A stretch of DNA of 64,000 nt from Rectinema subterraneum (GTDB lineage Bacteria; Spirochaetota; Spirochaetia; Treponematales; Rectinemataceae): contig WESA01000001.1 in the NCBI GenBank assembly GCA_009768935.1, positions 119,004 through 183,003 on the forward strand, written 5' to 3'. The notes beneath the pieces were generated by a model, which saw only the letters and a list, made by a program, of their open reading frames with translations, made no database searches and was not told the DNA's origin. Positions 7,471-16,860 of this stretch are shown piece after piece; position 1 is the stretch's first letter, and every line of letters starts with the position of its first letter. Made by a program: the position numbers and the translations under genes.

Positions 7471-9794
7471 ACGAATAGCACCTTTCCGCTGCCTGGAACA
7501 AGTTTGCCAATCACAAAGGCTGGCTCAGGGAGCAACGCCCGCATTCGATCCGTTTCATTCGCCCCAACAATCACAACCATGCCAATCCCCAGATTGAAGA
7601 CGCGGCGCATCTCTTCATCCGAAACCGAGCCCCAGGCTTGCAGAAGCATGAAAAGCGGCGGCCAGGTCCAGCTGTCTGCGCGGATGCGCGCATCAAGATG
7701 CGGCGGCAAAATTCGGGGTAGATTCTCTACCATACCACCGCCAGTGATGTGTGCAAGCGCCTTGACAGGGCTGGGCTGAGCTTCGAGCGCGCGCTCTAGC
7801 AAAGGAAGATATGATCGATGCGGGCGCAAAAGCGCATCAGCAAGGCTTTCGCCCAATTCTGGCTGGACTTCTTCGAGATCCATGCCTGCAATAACCGCGC
7901 GCGCCAGCGAGTACCCATTCGTATGAAGCCCGGAAGAAGCGAGCCCCAAAAGAATGTCGTCTTCAGAAAGATCCGCGCGAGGCAAAAGCTTTTCCGCTTC
8001 CGCTGCGCCCACAATCGTCCCCGCGATATCCATCTCTCCAGCTTGATAGGTGCCCGGCATTTCCGCAGTCTCCCCGCCCAGGAGCGCACATCCAGCCTCC
8101 CGGCATGCTTGAGCCATGCCGCTCACCACCTCCGCGACATGCTCAGGATCGAGCTTGCCCGCCGCAATGTAATCCATAAAGAAAAGTGGCCTGGCGCCCT
8201 GCACAAGAATATCGTTGATTGAATGATTGACAATATCCATGCCGAGCCCCTCAAGGCGGCCGAGCGCGAGTCCAAGACTCGTCTTTGTCCCGACGCCGTC
8301 GGTGGACGCAACCAGCACTGGCTTTACAAACCCCTTGAGCACCGAGGCATCGAACTGGCCGCCAAATGCCCCGATACCAGCCACAACCTCGGGCCCATAG
8401 GTCGAGCGTACCGCTTCTTTCATGAGCTCGACTGCCCGATTGCCCGCATCGATATTGACACCAGCTTTTGCATAGGCGCTTTCGGCGCCTTCCGAGTCGT
8501 GCGATTCAACCCGTCCGAGCGCAGCGCAAATAGCTTTGGCAACTCGGTCTGCTCGATTTCCGATGTCGCTTCGGTACTGCATTCCATCAAAATGAATCTG
8601 CGTTACAGTCTCATAGGCAACAGCGCGCGCCTCCTCAAGCGAAGCGCCCAAGCCGACAACCGAGAGCACTCTGCCCCCGGCGCTGACCAGTTCGTCGCCG
8701 GGCTTTTTCGTGCCAGGCTTCTTCGTGCCCGCGTGCAGGCAAAAAGCGCGCTCAGGGAGCACTCCGATACGAATTGGTTTTTCCGTCACAGGCCGTTCAG
8801 GATACCCTTTGGAAGCTAGAACGATGCATACCGCAGCACTAGACACTCTCAGATCCAGGGGTGTTACGCGAATTGCTCCGCGCGCACACGTTTCAAGAAG
8901 CACGAGCAAATCGGACCTGATGAGCGGCAGAATGGCCTGGGTCTCCGGATCCCCGAAGCGAGCATTATACTCGAGCACTTTTGGGCCTTCTTCGGTGAGC
9001 ATGAGCCCTGCATAGAGAGCTCCCACAAAGGGAGTCCCCTCTTCCGCAAGCCCTCTCATCGCCGGTTCGATGACAATACGAGCCAGCTGTTCAGCTTCTT
9101 CAATGGTACAGGCTGGAGCGAATGCTCCCATGCCGCCTGTATTCGGCCCTTTATCGCCATCCTCGAGGCGCTTATGATCGCAGGCTGCCGGCAGGACTTT
9201 GTATGATGTTCCATCGCACAGGGCGATCAGCGAAAGTTCCTCGCCTTCGAGTTTTTCCTCGATCACAATGTCTCCGCCAAGCTCGAGCAGAGTATCGATG
9301 GCCGCCTCTGTCTCCTCGAGGGATGATGGAACAATGACCCCTTTCCCAGCAGCAAGCCCCGATGCCTTCACGACAACAGGCCTGACAAAGTTCCGAGCCC
9401 AGCGCTTGGCTTGCTCAGCATCAGAAAAACTTTTTCCTTCGGCTGTCGGTATGCCGTGCCGCCTCATAAATGCCTTTGCAAAGGCTTTCGAGCTTTCGAT
9501 CCGCGCCGCAGCTGCCGAAGGGCCGAAACACAGAATTCCCTGCTCCCGCACCCGATCGGCCAATCCTGCTGCAAGCGGCGCCTCAGGCCCTATCACAACC
9601 AGGTCAGCCTGCATTGCCACAGCGAGCGAAACAAGCCCTTCAATATCGCCCAGCGCAACCGCAGCAAGTTCGCCAACATCCGCCATGCCAGGATTCCCCG
9701 GCGCAATAACGAGCTTTTCGCACAAAGGAGACGCGGCAATTGCCATGGCGAGGGCATGTTCCCGCGCACCCGATCCGACAAGCAGCACGTTCAT
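7467..9794 (-). CDS. PurD-PurM fusion: GAR synthetase / AIR synthetase
   Basis: One 775-residue chain joins two purine enzymes. Residues 1 to about 425 are PurD, an ATP-grasp ligase (NVLLVGSGAREHAL, GPEAPLAAGLADRVR, NTGGMGAFAP, EYNARFGDPE). From about residue 437 the chain is PurM (SAYAKAGVNIDAGN, STDGVGTKTSLGL, GCALLGGETAEMPG, LASSGLHTNGYSLAR, HITGGGMVENLPR). PurM acts two steps after PurD; PurN and PurL carry out the steps between. In animals the same enzymes are fused as GARS-AIRS-GART; here PurN remains a separate adjacent gene. A 15-bp tandem duplication (8701-8730) gives GTKKPGTKKPG in the PurD part. Confidence 0.95.
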   Translation of the reverse strand: MNVLLVGSGAREHALAMAIAASPLCEKLVIAPGNPGMADVGELAAVALGDIEGLVSLAVAMQADLVVIGPEAPLAAGLADRVREQGILCFGPSAAAARIESSKAFAKAFMRRHGIPTAEGKSFSDAEQAKRWARNFVRPVVVKASGLAAGKGVIVPSSLEETEAAIDTLLELGGDIVIEEKLEGEELSLIALCDGTSYKVLPAACDHKRLEDGDKGPNTGGMGAFAPACTIEEAEQLARIVIEPAMRGLAEEGTPFVGALYAGLMLTEEGPKVLEYNARFGDPETQAILPLIRSDLLVLLETCARGAIRVTPLDLRVSSAAVCIVLASKGYPERPVTEKPIRIGVLPERAFCLHAGTKKPGTKKPGDELVSAGGRVLSVVGLGASLEEARAVAYETVTQIHFDGMQYRSDIGNRADRVAKAICAALGRVESHDSEGAESAYAKAGVNIDAGNRAVELMKEAVRSTYGPEVVAGIGAFGGQFDASVLKGFVKPVLVASTDGVGTKTSLGLALGRLEGLGMDIVNHSINDILVQGARPLFFMDYIAAGKLDPEHVAEVVSGMAQACREAGCALLGGETAEMPGTYQAGEMDIAGTIVGAAEAEKLLPRADLSEDDILLGLASSGLHTNGYSLARAVIAGMDLEEVQPELGESLADALLRPHRSYLPLLERALEAQPSPVKALAHITGGGMVENLPRILPPHLDARIRADSWTWPPLFMLLQAWGSVSDEEMRRVFNLGIGMVVIVGANETDRMRALLPEPAFVIGKLVPGSGKVLFV
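8701..8730. repeat. 15-bp tandem duplication inside purD
   Basis: Two adjacent 15-bp units, nearly identical, encode the doubled pentapeptide GTKKP in the PurD half of the PurD-PurM fusion. The frame is kept. Confidence 0.75.
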
Positions 9795-11335
9795 ACCTGC
9801 CCCCTTCCGATTGTCTCCGGATGTCCGGAAGCCTCGGCACTCCTCTCAGTCTCGAAGCTCTCCTTGGTAAATCCTTCGTCCACTGGAATCGGGTACTGCC
9901 CGTCGAAGCATGCCCTGCAGAGCCCTTTCACACCAATCGCTTCCGAAAGCCCTTCGATGCTGAGATACGCAAGGGAATCCGCCCCTAGCAAGCGAGCAAT
10001 CTCGTCCTCTCCCTTGCCCACTGCGATGAGCTCGTTAGGCGTTCCCATATCGACCCCCATATAGCAAGGATGCAGTATGCGCGGCGAAGCGATCCGCAGA
10101 TGCACTTCGCGTGCTCCCGCCTGTCTGCAGAGCTTTACGAGCGGCGCGGTTGTCGTACCTCTGACAATGGAATCATCGACGAGTACAATGCGAGCTCCTT
10201 CGAGGGTCTCTCTCAAGGGGCTGAACTTGAGCGCGACGCCCTGGCGCCGCAATGCCTTTGTCGGCTCGATGAAGGTGCGCCCGATATAGCGGTTTTTTAC
10301 AAGCCCTTCGCCGAATGGAATGCCGGATTGCCGCGCATATCCGATCGCGGCCGCAATCGAAGAATCCGGCACCGGAATAACAATATCAGCCGCGGCCGGC
10401 GCTTCCTCCGCGAGAATCTCACCCAGCCGACGCCTGACCGCATGGATATTCTTTCCATTCCAGACTGAATCCGGCCTCGAAAAATACACATACTCGAAAC
10501 TGCATGCTGCATGTGAAACATCTATATCAGCACGAGCCCGCTGAACGAGTCCTTTCGTATCAAAGTGCAGGATTTCGCCGGGTGAAATTTCTTCATAGAA
10601 TGAACAGCCCATCACCCTCAGCGCTGACGTCTCCGAAGCAACCGCAAACCCGCCCGCATCGATGCGCCCCCACGCAAGAGGCCTGAAGCCCCACGGATCG
10701 CGCACCGCATAAACACCCTCAGCAGTAAGAATCACAAGTGAATAGGCGCCAACCCATTCTTTCATTGCCGCTTCAATTCGTTCGATCCAGTCCGAGCCCT
10801 GCGTGCCCGCAAGCATCATGGCTAGAAGCTCGCTGTCTGAGCCTGTCATAAGCCCGAGCCCGCGCGACAGCAACGTTTTCCGCAGGGCGGGAGCATTTGC
10901 GATATTGCCATTGTGACCAAGGGCGAGTGGCCCATACTGGGTATCGATGACAAATGGCTGGGCGTTTCGTGCGCTCGATTTTCCTGTGGTCGAGTAGCGC
11001 GTATGCCCGATCGCGATGCTGCCGGCAAGCGCGGAGAGGTTCTGATCCCTGAACACTTGCGACACAAGTCCCACATCTTTGTGCATGTGAATCGAACCCT
11101 TATCCAGCGTCGCAATCCCTGCCGATTCCTGCCCACGATGCTGAAGCGCAAAGAGTCCGAAAAACGCGACACGCGCTGCTTCGTCAGCAATGACTGCAAC
11201 GATGCCGCAGGACTCTCGCGGCTGCGAGTCATCCGGATAAGGCTCGCCCGGACGCGGTTTGCCCGAACGCCACCCATTGGCGCTCCCCCCGCAATGGCGC
11301 GGCTCATGTGAAAACCGCTCACAATCCAGGTTCAT
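9791..11335 (-). CDS. purF: Amidophosphoribosyltransferase
   Basis: PurF makes phosphoribosylamine from PRPP and glutamine and commits PRPP to purine synthesis. The 514-residue precursor has a 42-residue N-terminal extension ending in QPRES, then CGIVAVIADEAARVAFFGLF. Self-cleavage would expose Cys43 as the Ntn nucleophile. The PRPP-binding loop is IVLVDDSIVRGTTT near residue 375. LRIASPRILHPCYMGVDM and the CRACFDG segment follow. The ATG overlaps the purE stop by 4 bp. The propeptide is longer than the typical 11 or so residues. Confidence 0.96.
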   Translation of the reverse strand: MNLDCERFSHEPRHCGGSANGWRSGKPRPGEPYPDDSQPRESCGIVAVIADEAARVAFFGLFALQHRGQESAGIATLDKGSIHMHKDVGLVSQVFRDQNLSALAGSIAIGHTRYSTTGKSSARNAQPFVIDTQYGPLALGHNGNIANAPALRKTLLSRGLGLMTGSDSELLAMMLAGTQGSDWIERIEAAMKEWVGAYSLVILTAEGVYAVRDPWGFRPLAWGRIDAGGFAVASETSALRVMGCSFYEEISPGEILHFDTKGLVQRARADIDVSHAACSFEYVYFSRPDSVWNGKNIHAVRRRLGEILAEEAPAAADIVIPVPDSSIAAAIGYARQSGIPFGEGLVKNRYIGRTFIEPTKALRRQGVALKFSPLRETLEGARIVLVDDSIVRGTTTAPLVKLCRQAGAREVHLRIASPRILHPCYMGVDMGTPNELIAVGKGEDEIARLLGADSLAYLSIEGLSEAIGVKGLCRACFDGQYPIPVDEGFTKESFETERSAEASGHPETIGRGQV

Positions 11336-11829
11336 TCAGCCCGCCCCGCTTTCAATACCTTCTCATCTTCTTCGATGAGCCTGTCTGCATTCTGTTTTTG
11401 AAAGCTCGCTATTCGCCCGCGAAGCTCTGTATTTTCAAGCGCGAAAAGCTTTGCCACAAAGAGTGCCGCGTTGGCCGGATCGAGTATAAGCGCAGGAGCC
11501 ACTCCCGAAGGCATGCGCAAGCTCGACCAGATGTCGACCATTGCCCATTGCTCCGAAGGTGGCGGGCAAGCGATCACCGGATACGGCGTCGCCGCATCGA
11601 CAAGGCCAGAGAGCGCATTCGAACGCCCCGCCACGGTGATGTACACTGTAGGAATCTCTTCGGCTTCGTAACGGCCGATCATGTCGAGAAGTCGGCAAGG
11701 CGTCTTGTGCGCTGACGCGATACGTACCAACGACATAATCCCGAAGCTGCCTAACGCACGCTGGATCGCATCCACATGCGCCATATCAGCAGGCGAACCT
11801 GCCAATATCACAACTCGTCCTTGTACCAT
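11332..11829 (-). CDS. purE: Class II PurE, AIR carboxylase
   Basis: This 165-residue enzyme carboxylates AIR to CAIR. The sequence VAGRSNALSGLVDAATPYPVIACPPPSEQW followed by VDIWSSLRMPSGVAP matches the animal/spirochaete class II form, which uses CO2 directly. The usual bacterial class I form would read GAGGAAHLPG and needs PurK; no purK is present in the operon. SPADMAHVDAI and RIASAHKTP form the substrate site. The start at 11829 is preferred over 11841 because GGAGG lies 6 bp upstream of it. The end overlaps purF by 4 bp. Confidence 0.93.
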   Translation of the reverse strand: MVQGRVVILAGSPADMAHVDAIQRALGSFGIMSLVRIASAHKTPCRLLDMIGRYEAEEIPTVYITVAGRSNALSGLVDAATPYPVIACPPPSEQWAMVDIWSSLRMPSGVAPALILDPANAALFVAKLFALENTELRGRIASFQKQNADRLIEEDEKVLKAGRAE

Positions 11830-11864
11830 TTCAGCCTCCATTTTGGCTTGCGCTTCCTGGCGCT

Positions 11865-12869
11865 TTACCCCCGCCGCGATTTGCCCGCGCCTGCTTCAAC
11901 GCCTCTTCTCACCGCCCGCTCCCTGGCAAGCGCCTCGAGCACGCGCCCCTCCACCGGATACGCTGAGGGCACAAAATCCATGCCCGTCAGGCGCTCGTAC
12001 AATTCTTGATAGACTAGGCTTGCCTGCACCCAGAGGGCATCAGGCATCAGAGGCGGTTCCCCATCGCCTCGGTAACCCTTTTCCGCATAGGCAAGCCGCA
12101 CAAATTCCTTGTCGCGGCTTTCCGGCTCCTGCCCTGCCTCGAAGCGCTCAGCATAGCTCGAAGCCAGCCAGAATCGCGAAGAATCCGGTGTATGCACCTC
12201 GTCTATCAGCATGAGCGTCCCATCCGAGTTAAGGCCAAACTCGTATTTGGTGTCAACGAGGATGAGCCCAGCGCGCACAGCAACCTCTGTCCCTCGTTCG
12301 AATAACGCAATGGCCGCATCCTGCACTGCGCTCCAGGTGCGGGCATCGAGGTAGCCTTTTTCGACCACTTCGCGCGGTTCGAGGCGCTCGTCGTGCCCTG
12401 TCGGGCCTCCCTTGGTGGTGGGCGTAATAATAGGCTGAGGAAGCTTCTGGTTCTTGCGCATGCCTTCGGGAAAGCGCTGGCCGTAGATAACCCGCTCGCC
12501 GAGCTCGTATCGGCGCCACAGGGCAGTCGAGGTGACCCCGGTGATATAGCCACGAACCACGACTTCGACCGGAAGCGGCCTTGCCTCGCGAACCACTGAG
12601 CAATGCGGATCAGGTACCGAAATCAGATGGTTATCGATGATATCCGCAGTCTGCCTGAACCAGAATGCCGACAGCTCGTTCAGCACCTGTCCCTTGAAAG
12701 GCACTCGCGCAAGCACCCGATCGAAGGCCGAAAGCCTGTCCGTAGTCGCAATGAAGCGCGTGCCGCCTTCAAGCCCCCACCATTCGCGGACCTTGCCCTC
12801 GCCTTCTGCGCGCCCTGTGCTGTTAAACGCTTTTGGCAAAAGCATTTGGATCAAATTTTCAGACACCAT
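11865..12869 (-). CDS. purC: SAICAR synthetase
   Basis: PurC condenses CAIR with aspartate using ATP. The 334-residue protein is of the longer type (the E. coli enzyme is about 240). Recognisable blocks are GKVREWWGLEGGTRFIATTD, RLSAFDRVLARVPFKGQVLN, EVVVRGYITGVTSTALW, ITPTTKGGPTGHDE and LIDEVHTPDSSRFW. The start at ATG 12869 follows GGGGG. It lies 9 bp after purQ and 35 bp before purE, whose product supplies its substrate. Confidence 0.95.
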   Translation of the reverse strand: MVSENLIQMLLPKAFNSTGRAEGEGKVREWWGLEGGTRFIATTDRLSAFDRVLARVPFKGQVLNELSAFWFRQTADIIDNHLISVPDPHCSVVREARPLPVEVVVRGYITGVTSTALWRRYELGERVIYGQRFPEGMRKNQKLPQPIITPTTKGGPTGHDERLEPREVVEKGYLDARTWSAVQDAAIALFERGTEVAVRAGLILVDTKYEFGLNSDGTLMLIDEVHTPDSSRFWLASSYAERFEAGQEPESRDKEFVRLAYAEKGYRGDGEPPLMPDALWVQASLVYQELYERLTGMDFVPSAYPVEGRVLEALARERAVRRGVEAGAGKSRRG

Positions 12870-12878
12870 CGCAGCCCC

Positions 12879-13640
12879 CTACGATCTTGCATATTCAATT
12901 CCATTTCTAAACAGCCTGAGCGCTCCATCCTCCGCCCACCCCGGCATCGATGCAGACTGCCATGGAAAGACAGCATTTTCGGGGTGTGGCATGAGGCCGA
13001 GCACATTCCCGTCCGAATTGCAGATACCCGCAATATCGCCAATCGAGCCATTCGGATTGTCCGGATAGGATCCTTGTGCGGGCTCTCCCCTTTCATTTGC
13101 ATATTCGAGCGCTATACAGCCTGCAACCCGCAAGCTCTCCACCACATTGGGCAAGCTCGAAGCAAAGCGCCCCTCTCCGTGCGCTACAGGACACGAAAAC
13201 CCCTCAATTCCCCGAGTCCAGATCGAATTCGAGGTGCTTGCGCGAAGGCGAACCCAGCGGCACTCGAAATTTCCTCGCGCATTCTGCGCAAGAGTGAATG
13301 TGTGGCGCTCGAACGGCGCGCCCGGAAGGATGCCGGTTTTGATCAACGCCTGAAAGCCATTGCAGATACCGAGCACGGGCCGCTTCTCTTCTACAAAGCG
13401 CATAACCGCCTCTGCAAAAAAGCATTCGAAGTCCAGCGCCAGCAGCTTGCCCGCCCCAAGTGCATCGCCGTATGAAAAGCCGCCGGGAATTACGAGCATT
13501 CCATAGTCGAGGAGCAGCGCCGGCCTTTCTCTGAGCTCCGAGAGAGGCAACAGGACTGTTGTGCCACCCGCATACTCTATTGCCTCGGCGACATCATAAT
13601 CGCGGTTGGTGCCGGGAGCCTTGAGCACAAGCGCTTTCAT
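12879..13640 (-). CDS. purQ: FGAM synthase glutaminase subunit
   Basis: PurQ is the class I glutaminase that supplies ammonia to PurL. The sequence starts MKALVLKAPGTNRDYDVAEA. The catalytic Cys is in VLGICNGFQALIKTG and the His in VAHGEGRFASS. The ATG at 13640 is chosen over 13670 because it forms an ATGA overlap with purL and has GGGGGAGGTG just upstream, giving 253 residues. The end contains DGNVLGLMPHPENAVF, the usual His-Glu motif. Confidence 0.95.
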   Translation of the reverse strand: MKALVLKAPGTNRDYDVAEAIEYAGGTTVLLPLSELRERPALLLDYGMLVIPGGFSYGDALGAGKLLALDFECFFAEAVMRFVEEKRPVLGICNGFQALIKTGILPGAPFERHTFTLAQNARGNFECRWVRLRASTSNSIWTRGIEGFSCPVAHGEGRFASSLPNVVESLRVAGCIALEYANERGEPAQGSYPDNPNGSIGDIAGICNSDGNVLGLMPHPENAVFPWQSASMPGWAEDGALRLFRNGIEYARS

Positions 13641-16600
13641 GGCAGCACCTCCCCCGCTGAATCCTTCCATGCTTTCAGCATGTCGGAAATCGAAACAGAG
13701 AGAATTTCGCTGTCCCCATCGTGAATTCTCATTACCGGCATCTGCGAAACCGCGCCAATCCGGAACGCCTGCTCCTCTCCAAAATGCCGCCCGAAGGCTT
13801 CATCTTGGCCTGCGCGAACCTCCACAAGAAGACATCCGGCGCTCTCCCCAAAGAGCAGAAGATCACGCACCATCCCATGGAGCCCAAGTGGGCTTGCTGC
13901 ACACTCTTTCATCGCTCTGCCTGCTGGCTCTTGGGACGGAGGCAGCACAATGTCAGCGCCCTTTCTTCCGCCCATGCACATCTCCGCAAGCGCCAGTGTG
14001 AGCCCACCCTCCGACAGATCGTGCGCCGCGGCAACCTCGCCGGCTTGCATCGCTTCGAACAGCGCCTTGTACACCACCTGCGCGCCAGGATCGACTCCCG
14101 GCACCGCCCCTAGGTCAGCTTCAGCCCCCGCTGCGTCCTTATCCAGGAACGAAGGCTCAAAGCGCCCCACCAGCCATATCGAATCACCAGGCGATTTCAA
14201 AAACGAAGTCACAGCTTTCGAGACATCAGGCACAAAACCGAGCGCTGATACCAGAAGCGAAGGCGGTACCGCATGCCTTCTGCCGTCCGGCCCTAAATAT
14301 TCATTGTAGAAAGAATCCTTCCCCGAGATGATGGGCGTGCCGAAGGCAAGCGCCGCGTCCCGCAAGCCCCTCGCCGACTCGAGCAGCGCCCACATCACTG
14401 CTGGATCATTCGGGTCGCCCATGCAGAAATTGTCCAAAATCGCGATCCGCTCGGGATCTGAGCCAACCGCTACCGCATTCCGAACCGCCTCGTCGACGAC
14501 TGCCCATGCCGCCCGGTACGGATCGATTTCCGCATAATCCGGCCGCAGAGCATTCGAAAGGGCAATGCCCCAGGCTCCGCCCGTGCCCTGCGGCTTCAGC
14601 ACCGCCGCATCCTGCGGCGCATCGCCCTCAGGGCCCGCAAATGGCTTGACGACAGTTCCGCCCTGCACCTCATAGTCGTAGCGCCGCACAATGCGCTCGC
14701 ACGACACATTTTTAAAAAAGGGGGTCAGACCCCTTTTTTTAACTTTTTGCGGCGCGCCTTTAGGTAAAGAAGTGGTCTGACCCCTATTTTTAACTGGCGC
14801 CTCCGCCACGAGCCGTTTTTGCGGAATTCCCTTGTGGACAAATTCCATCGGCAGGTCGAGCACAACTTCGCCGCGCATCCTGATGACAAGCCTGCCATCG
14901 CCCCGGAACGAGCCGATATCCCAGAACTCCGAGCCAAAGCGCGAGCAAAGCTCCGCGAACGCCCCCACGCTCACTTCCGGAACCGCCAGCACCATCCGCT
15001 CCTGCGCCTCCGAAAGCCATATCTCCCACGGCGCAAGCCCCGGATACTTTGTCCCGATTTTTTCAAGCTCGATGTCCGCCCCGAGTTCTGACGCCATCTC
15101 TCCCACCGCCGACGAGAGCCCACCAGCCCCGCAATCCGTCACCGCATCGTAGAGCCCCGCGTCGCGCGCCGCCAACAGCACATCGAGCGTACGCTTCTGG
15201 ACAATTGGGTCTCCAATCTGCACCGAAGCACCCGCGACATCGCCTGTCGAACCGTCCATGCGCATCGAAGAAAAAGTCGCCCCCCGAATACCGTCGCGCC
15301 CCGTGCGCCCGCCAAGCACGATCACCCTGTCCCCAGCCTTTGGCTCATGGTGGTGCACGCCTGCCGGCGCCAATCCCACACAACCGCAATAGACAAGCGG
15401 ATTGGCCGCATATCCCGGATGAAAATGAATCGCCCCGTTCACCGTAGGGATGCCCATTTTATTGCCGTAATCTTCGACGCCCGCGACCACCCCGCGTGCA
15501 ATCATTCGCGGATGCAGGCTCCCCTGCGGCAGCTCTTCTTCCGGCATATCCGGCGGCCCAAAACAGAGAATGTCCATCACCGCAATCGGCCGCGCAGAAA
15601 CCCCCATGATATCGCGAATGACCCCGCCCACTCCGGTGTTCGCCCCTCCAAACGGCTCGATCGCCGATGGATGGTTGTGCGTCTCCACCTTGAATGAGAT
15701 ATCCCACTGCCCGTCGAAGCTCACGATGCCCGCATTATCCACGAACGCTGATCGCACCCAGGGCGCAGCGATTTCTTCGGTTGTCTTCTTTATATATGTG
15801 GAAAATATTCCGTGGACGACGGGGGGGTATGGCGAATGCGGCTGCGCGGCATTTTCAAGCTTTCCCGCTGCGCCCGCCGCCGCGTCTTTCTGCCAAAGCT
15901 CGCCCCGCACCTCGACATCTGCCTTGAATGTCTTGTGCACGCAGTGTTCACTCCAGGTCTGTGCGATCATCTCGAGCTCGACATCGGTCGCCGCTCTCCC
16001 TGCGCCCGCGAACCATGTCCGAATCGCGCACATTTCCTCGAGGTCGAGCGCGAGCCTGCGTTCGGCGGAGAGCGCGATGAGGGCCGCATCATCCATTGCA
16101 GCAATATCGTACGTTTCCACCGGTACGGGCCTCGCGCTTTCCTGCGGGAAAACCGGCCTTATCTCCCCGAATTCCCATCGCTCGATCACCGGATTGGCCA
16201 GAAGCATTTTTGTTATGCGCGCAACACTCTGCTCATCGAGCCAGTCGGCCTCGAGCTCCCAGCGTACCCCGGTCGCTGCCCGCTTGAGGCCTTTCACACC
16301 GAGTTCCTGTGCCGCCCGCACGATTTCGATTGCAACAGGATCGGTCACTCCCGGCTTGCGGCAGATTTCGACGACGCGCGGGCTGCTCGCCCCTGCGCCT
16401 GCAATCTCCGCAGGCGCCAGGCTTACAATTTCTGCAGCCGCCGCACCTCCAAAATCTCCCGTGCGCGCGCCCCCAGCATCTATTGCCTCGCTCCGTCCTT
16501 GCCCAACCACTTCCCACCGGAACTCCTGCTCCACAGGGTCCGAAAAAAGAAAAAGCCCGAGGAGATTCATCTCCTCGGGCGCTATTTCGCCTTCAACAAA

Positions 16601-16744
16601 ATACAGCGCAATCTGGCGCGCACTGCGCAATGTCCCCATGCTAAGCGCGCGCACATCAGCCTGCAAGGCTTCGATGCGCGGTCCTCCCGAACCCTTGTTT
16701 CGCACCTCGATGCGATACAGAAAATTTCTGGTCGCCATATCCAT
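13637..16744 (-). CDS. purL: FGAM synthase, PurSL-type large subunit with REP-like insertion
   Basis: This 1035-residue protein converts FGAR to FGAM with ammonia from PurQ. About 200 N-terminal residues hold a PurS-like region (FLYRIEVRNKGSGGPRIEAL, VEICRKPGVTDPVAIEIVRA), so PurS and PurL are fused. The synthetase core follows: QTWSEHCVHKTFKADVE, FKVETHNHPSAIEPFGGA, GCGGLSSAVGEMASE and PIISGKDSFYNEY. Around residues 655-690 an in-frame stretch (NRGQTTSLPKG, KKRGLTPFFKN) is encoded by a REP-like inverted repeat. No separate purS gene is visible. It is the first gene of the purine operon. Confidence 0.94.
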   Translation of the reverse strand: MDMATRNFLYRIEVRNKGSGGPRIEALQADVRALSMGTLRSARQIALYFVEGEIAPEEMNLLGLFLFSDPVEQEFRWEVVGQGRSEAIDAGGARTGDFGGAAAAEIVSLAPAEIAGAGASSPRVVEICRKPGVTDPVAIEIVRAAQELGVKGLKRAATGVRWELEADWLDEQSVARITKMLLANPVIERWEFGEIRPVFPQESARPVPVETYDIAAMDDAALIALSAERRLALDLEEMCAIRTWFAGAGRAATDVELEMIAQTWSEHCVHKTFKADVEVRGELWQKDAAAGAAGKLENAAQPHSPYPPVVHGIFSTYIKKTTEEIAAPWVRSAFVDNAGIVSFDGQWDISFKVETHNHPSAIEPFGGANTGVGGVIRDIMGVSARPIAVMDILCFGPPDMPEEELPQGSLHPRMIARGVVAGVEDYGNKMGIPTVNGAIHFHPGYAANPLVYCGCVGLAPAGVHHHEPKAGDRVIVLGGRTGRDGIRGATFSSMRMDGSTGDVAGASVQIGDPIVQKRTLDVLLAARDAGLYDAVTDCGAGGLSSAVGEMASELGADIELEKIGTKYPGLAPWEIWLSEAQERMVLAVPEVSVGAFAELCSRFGSEFWDIGSFRGDGRLVIRMRGEVVLDLPMEFVHKGIPQKRLVAEAPVKNRGQTTSLPKGAPQKVKKRGLTPFFKNVSCERIVRRYDYEVQGGTVVKPFAGPEGDAPQDAAVLKPQGTGGAWGIALSNALRPDYAEIDPYRAAWAVVDEAVRNAVAVGSDPERIAILDNFCMGDPNDPAVMWALLESARGLRDAALAFGTPIISGKDSFYNEYLGPDGRRHAVPPSLLVSALGFVPDVSKAVTSFLKSPGDSIWLVGRFEPSFLDKDAAGAEADLGAVPGVDPGAQVVYKALFEAMQAGEVAAAHDLSEGGLTLALAEMCMGGRKGADIVLPPSQEPAGRAMKECAASPLGLHGMVRDLLLFGESAGCLLVEVRAGQDEAFGRHFGEEQAFRIGAVSQMPVMRIHDGDSEILSVSISDMLKAWKDSAGEVLP
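14707..14801. repeat. REPIN-like inverted repeat pair inside purL
   Basis: Near 14711-14740 is a palindrome built on GGGGGTCAGACCCC between A and T runs. About 30 bp further is a second copy in the opposite orientation, GTGGTCTGACCCC followed by T-rich sequence. The pair has the form of REP elements mobilised by RAYT transposases. The insertion keeps the purL frame. Confidence 0.7.
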
Positions 16745-16860
16745 ATGTAGCAGGTCGCGCCGCTCTGTGTCAAGATAGCCTCCTCAGGGCCGCGCCGCTC
16801 TCAACATGAACCGTGCTTCGCCGCCCCCCGTGCGTACCGCGCCCTATCCCTTCGAACCGT

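Noticed and set aside
15570..16778. A 402-codon open frame on the plus strand opposite purL
   Set aside because: It is the antisense of a clear enzyme gene in GC-rich sequence, has low-complexity Ser/Ala/Pro text and matches no family.
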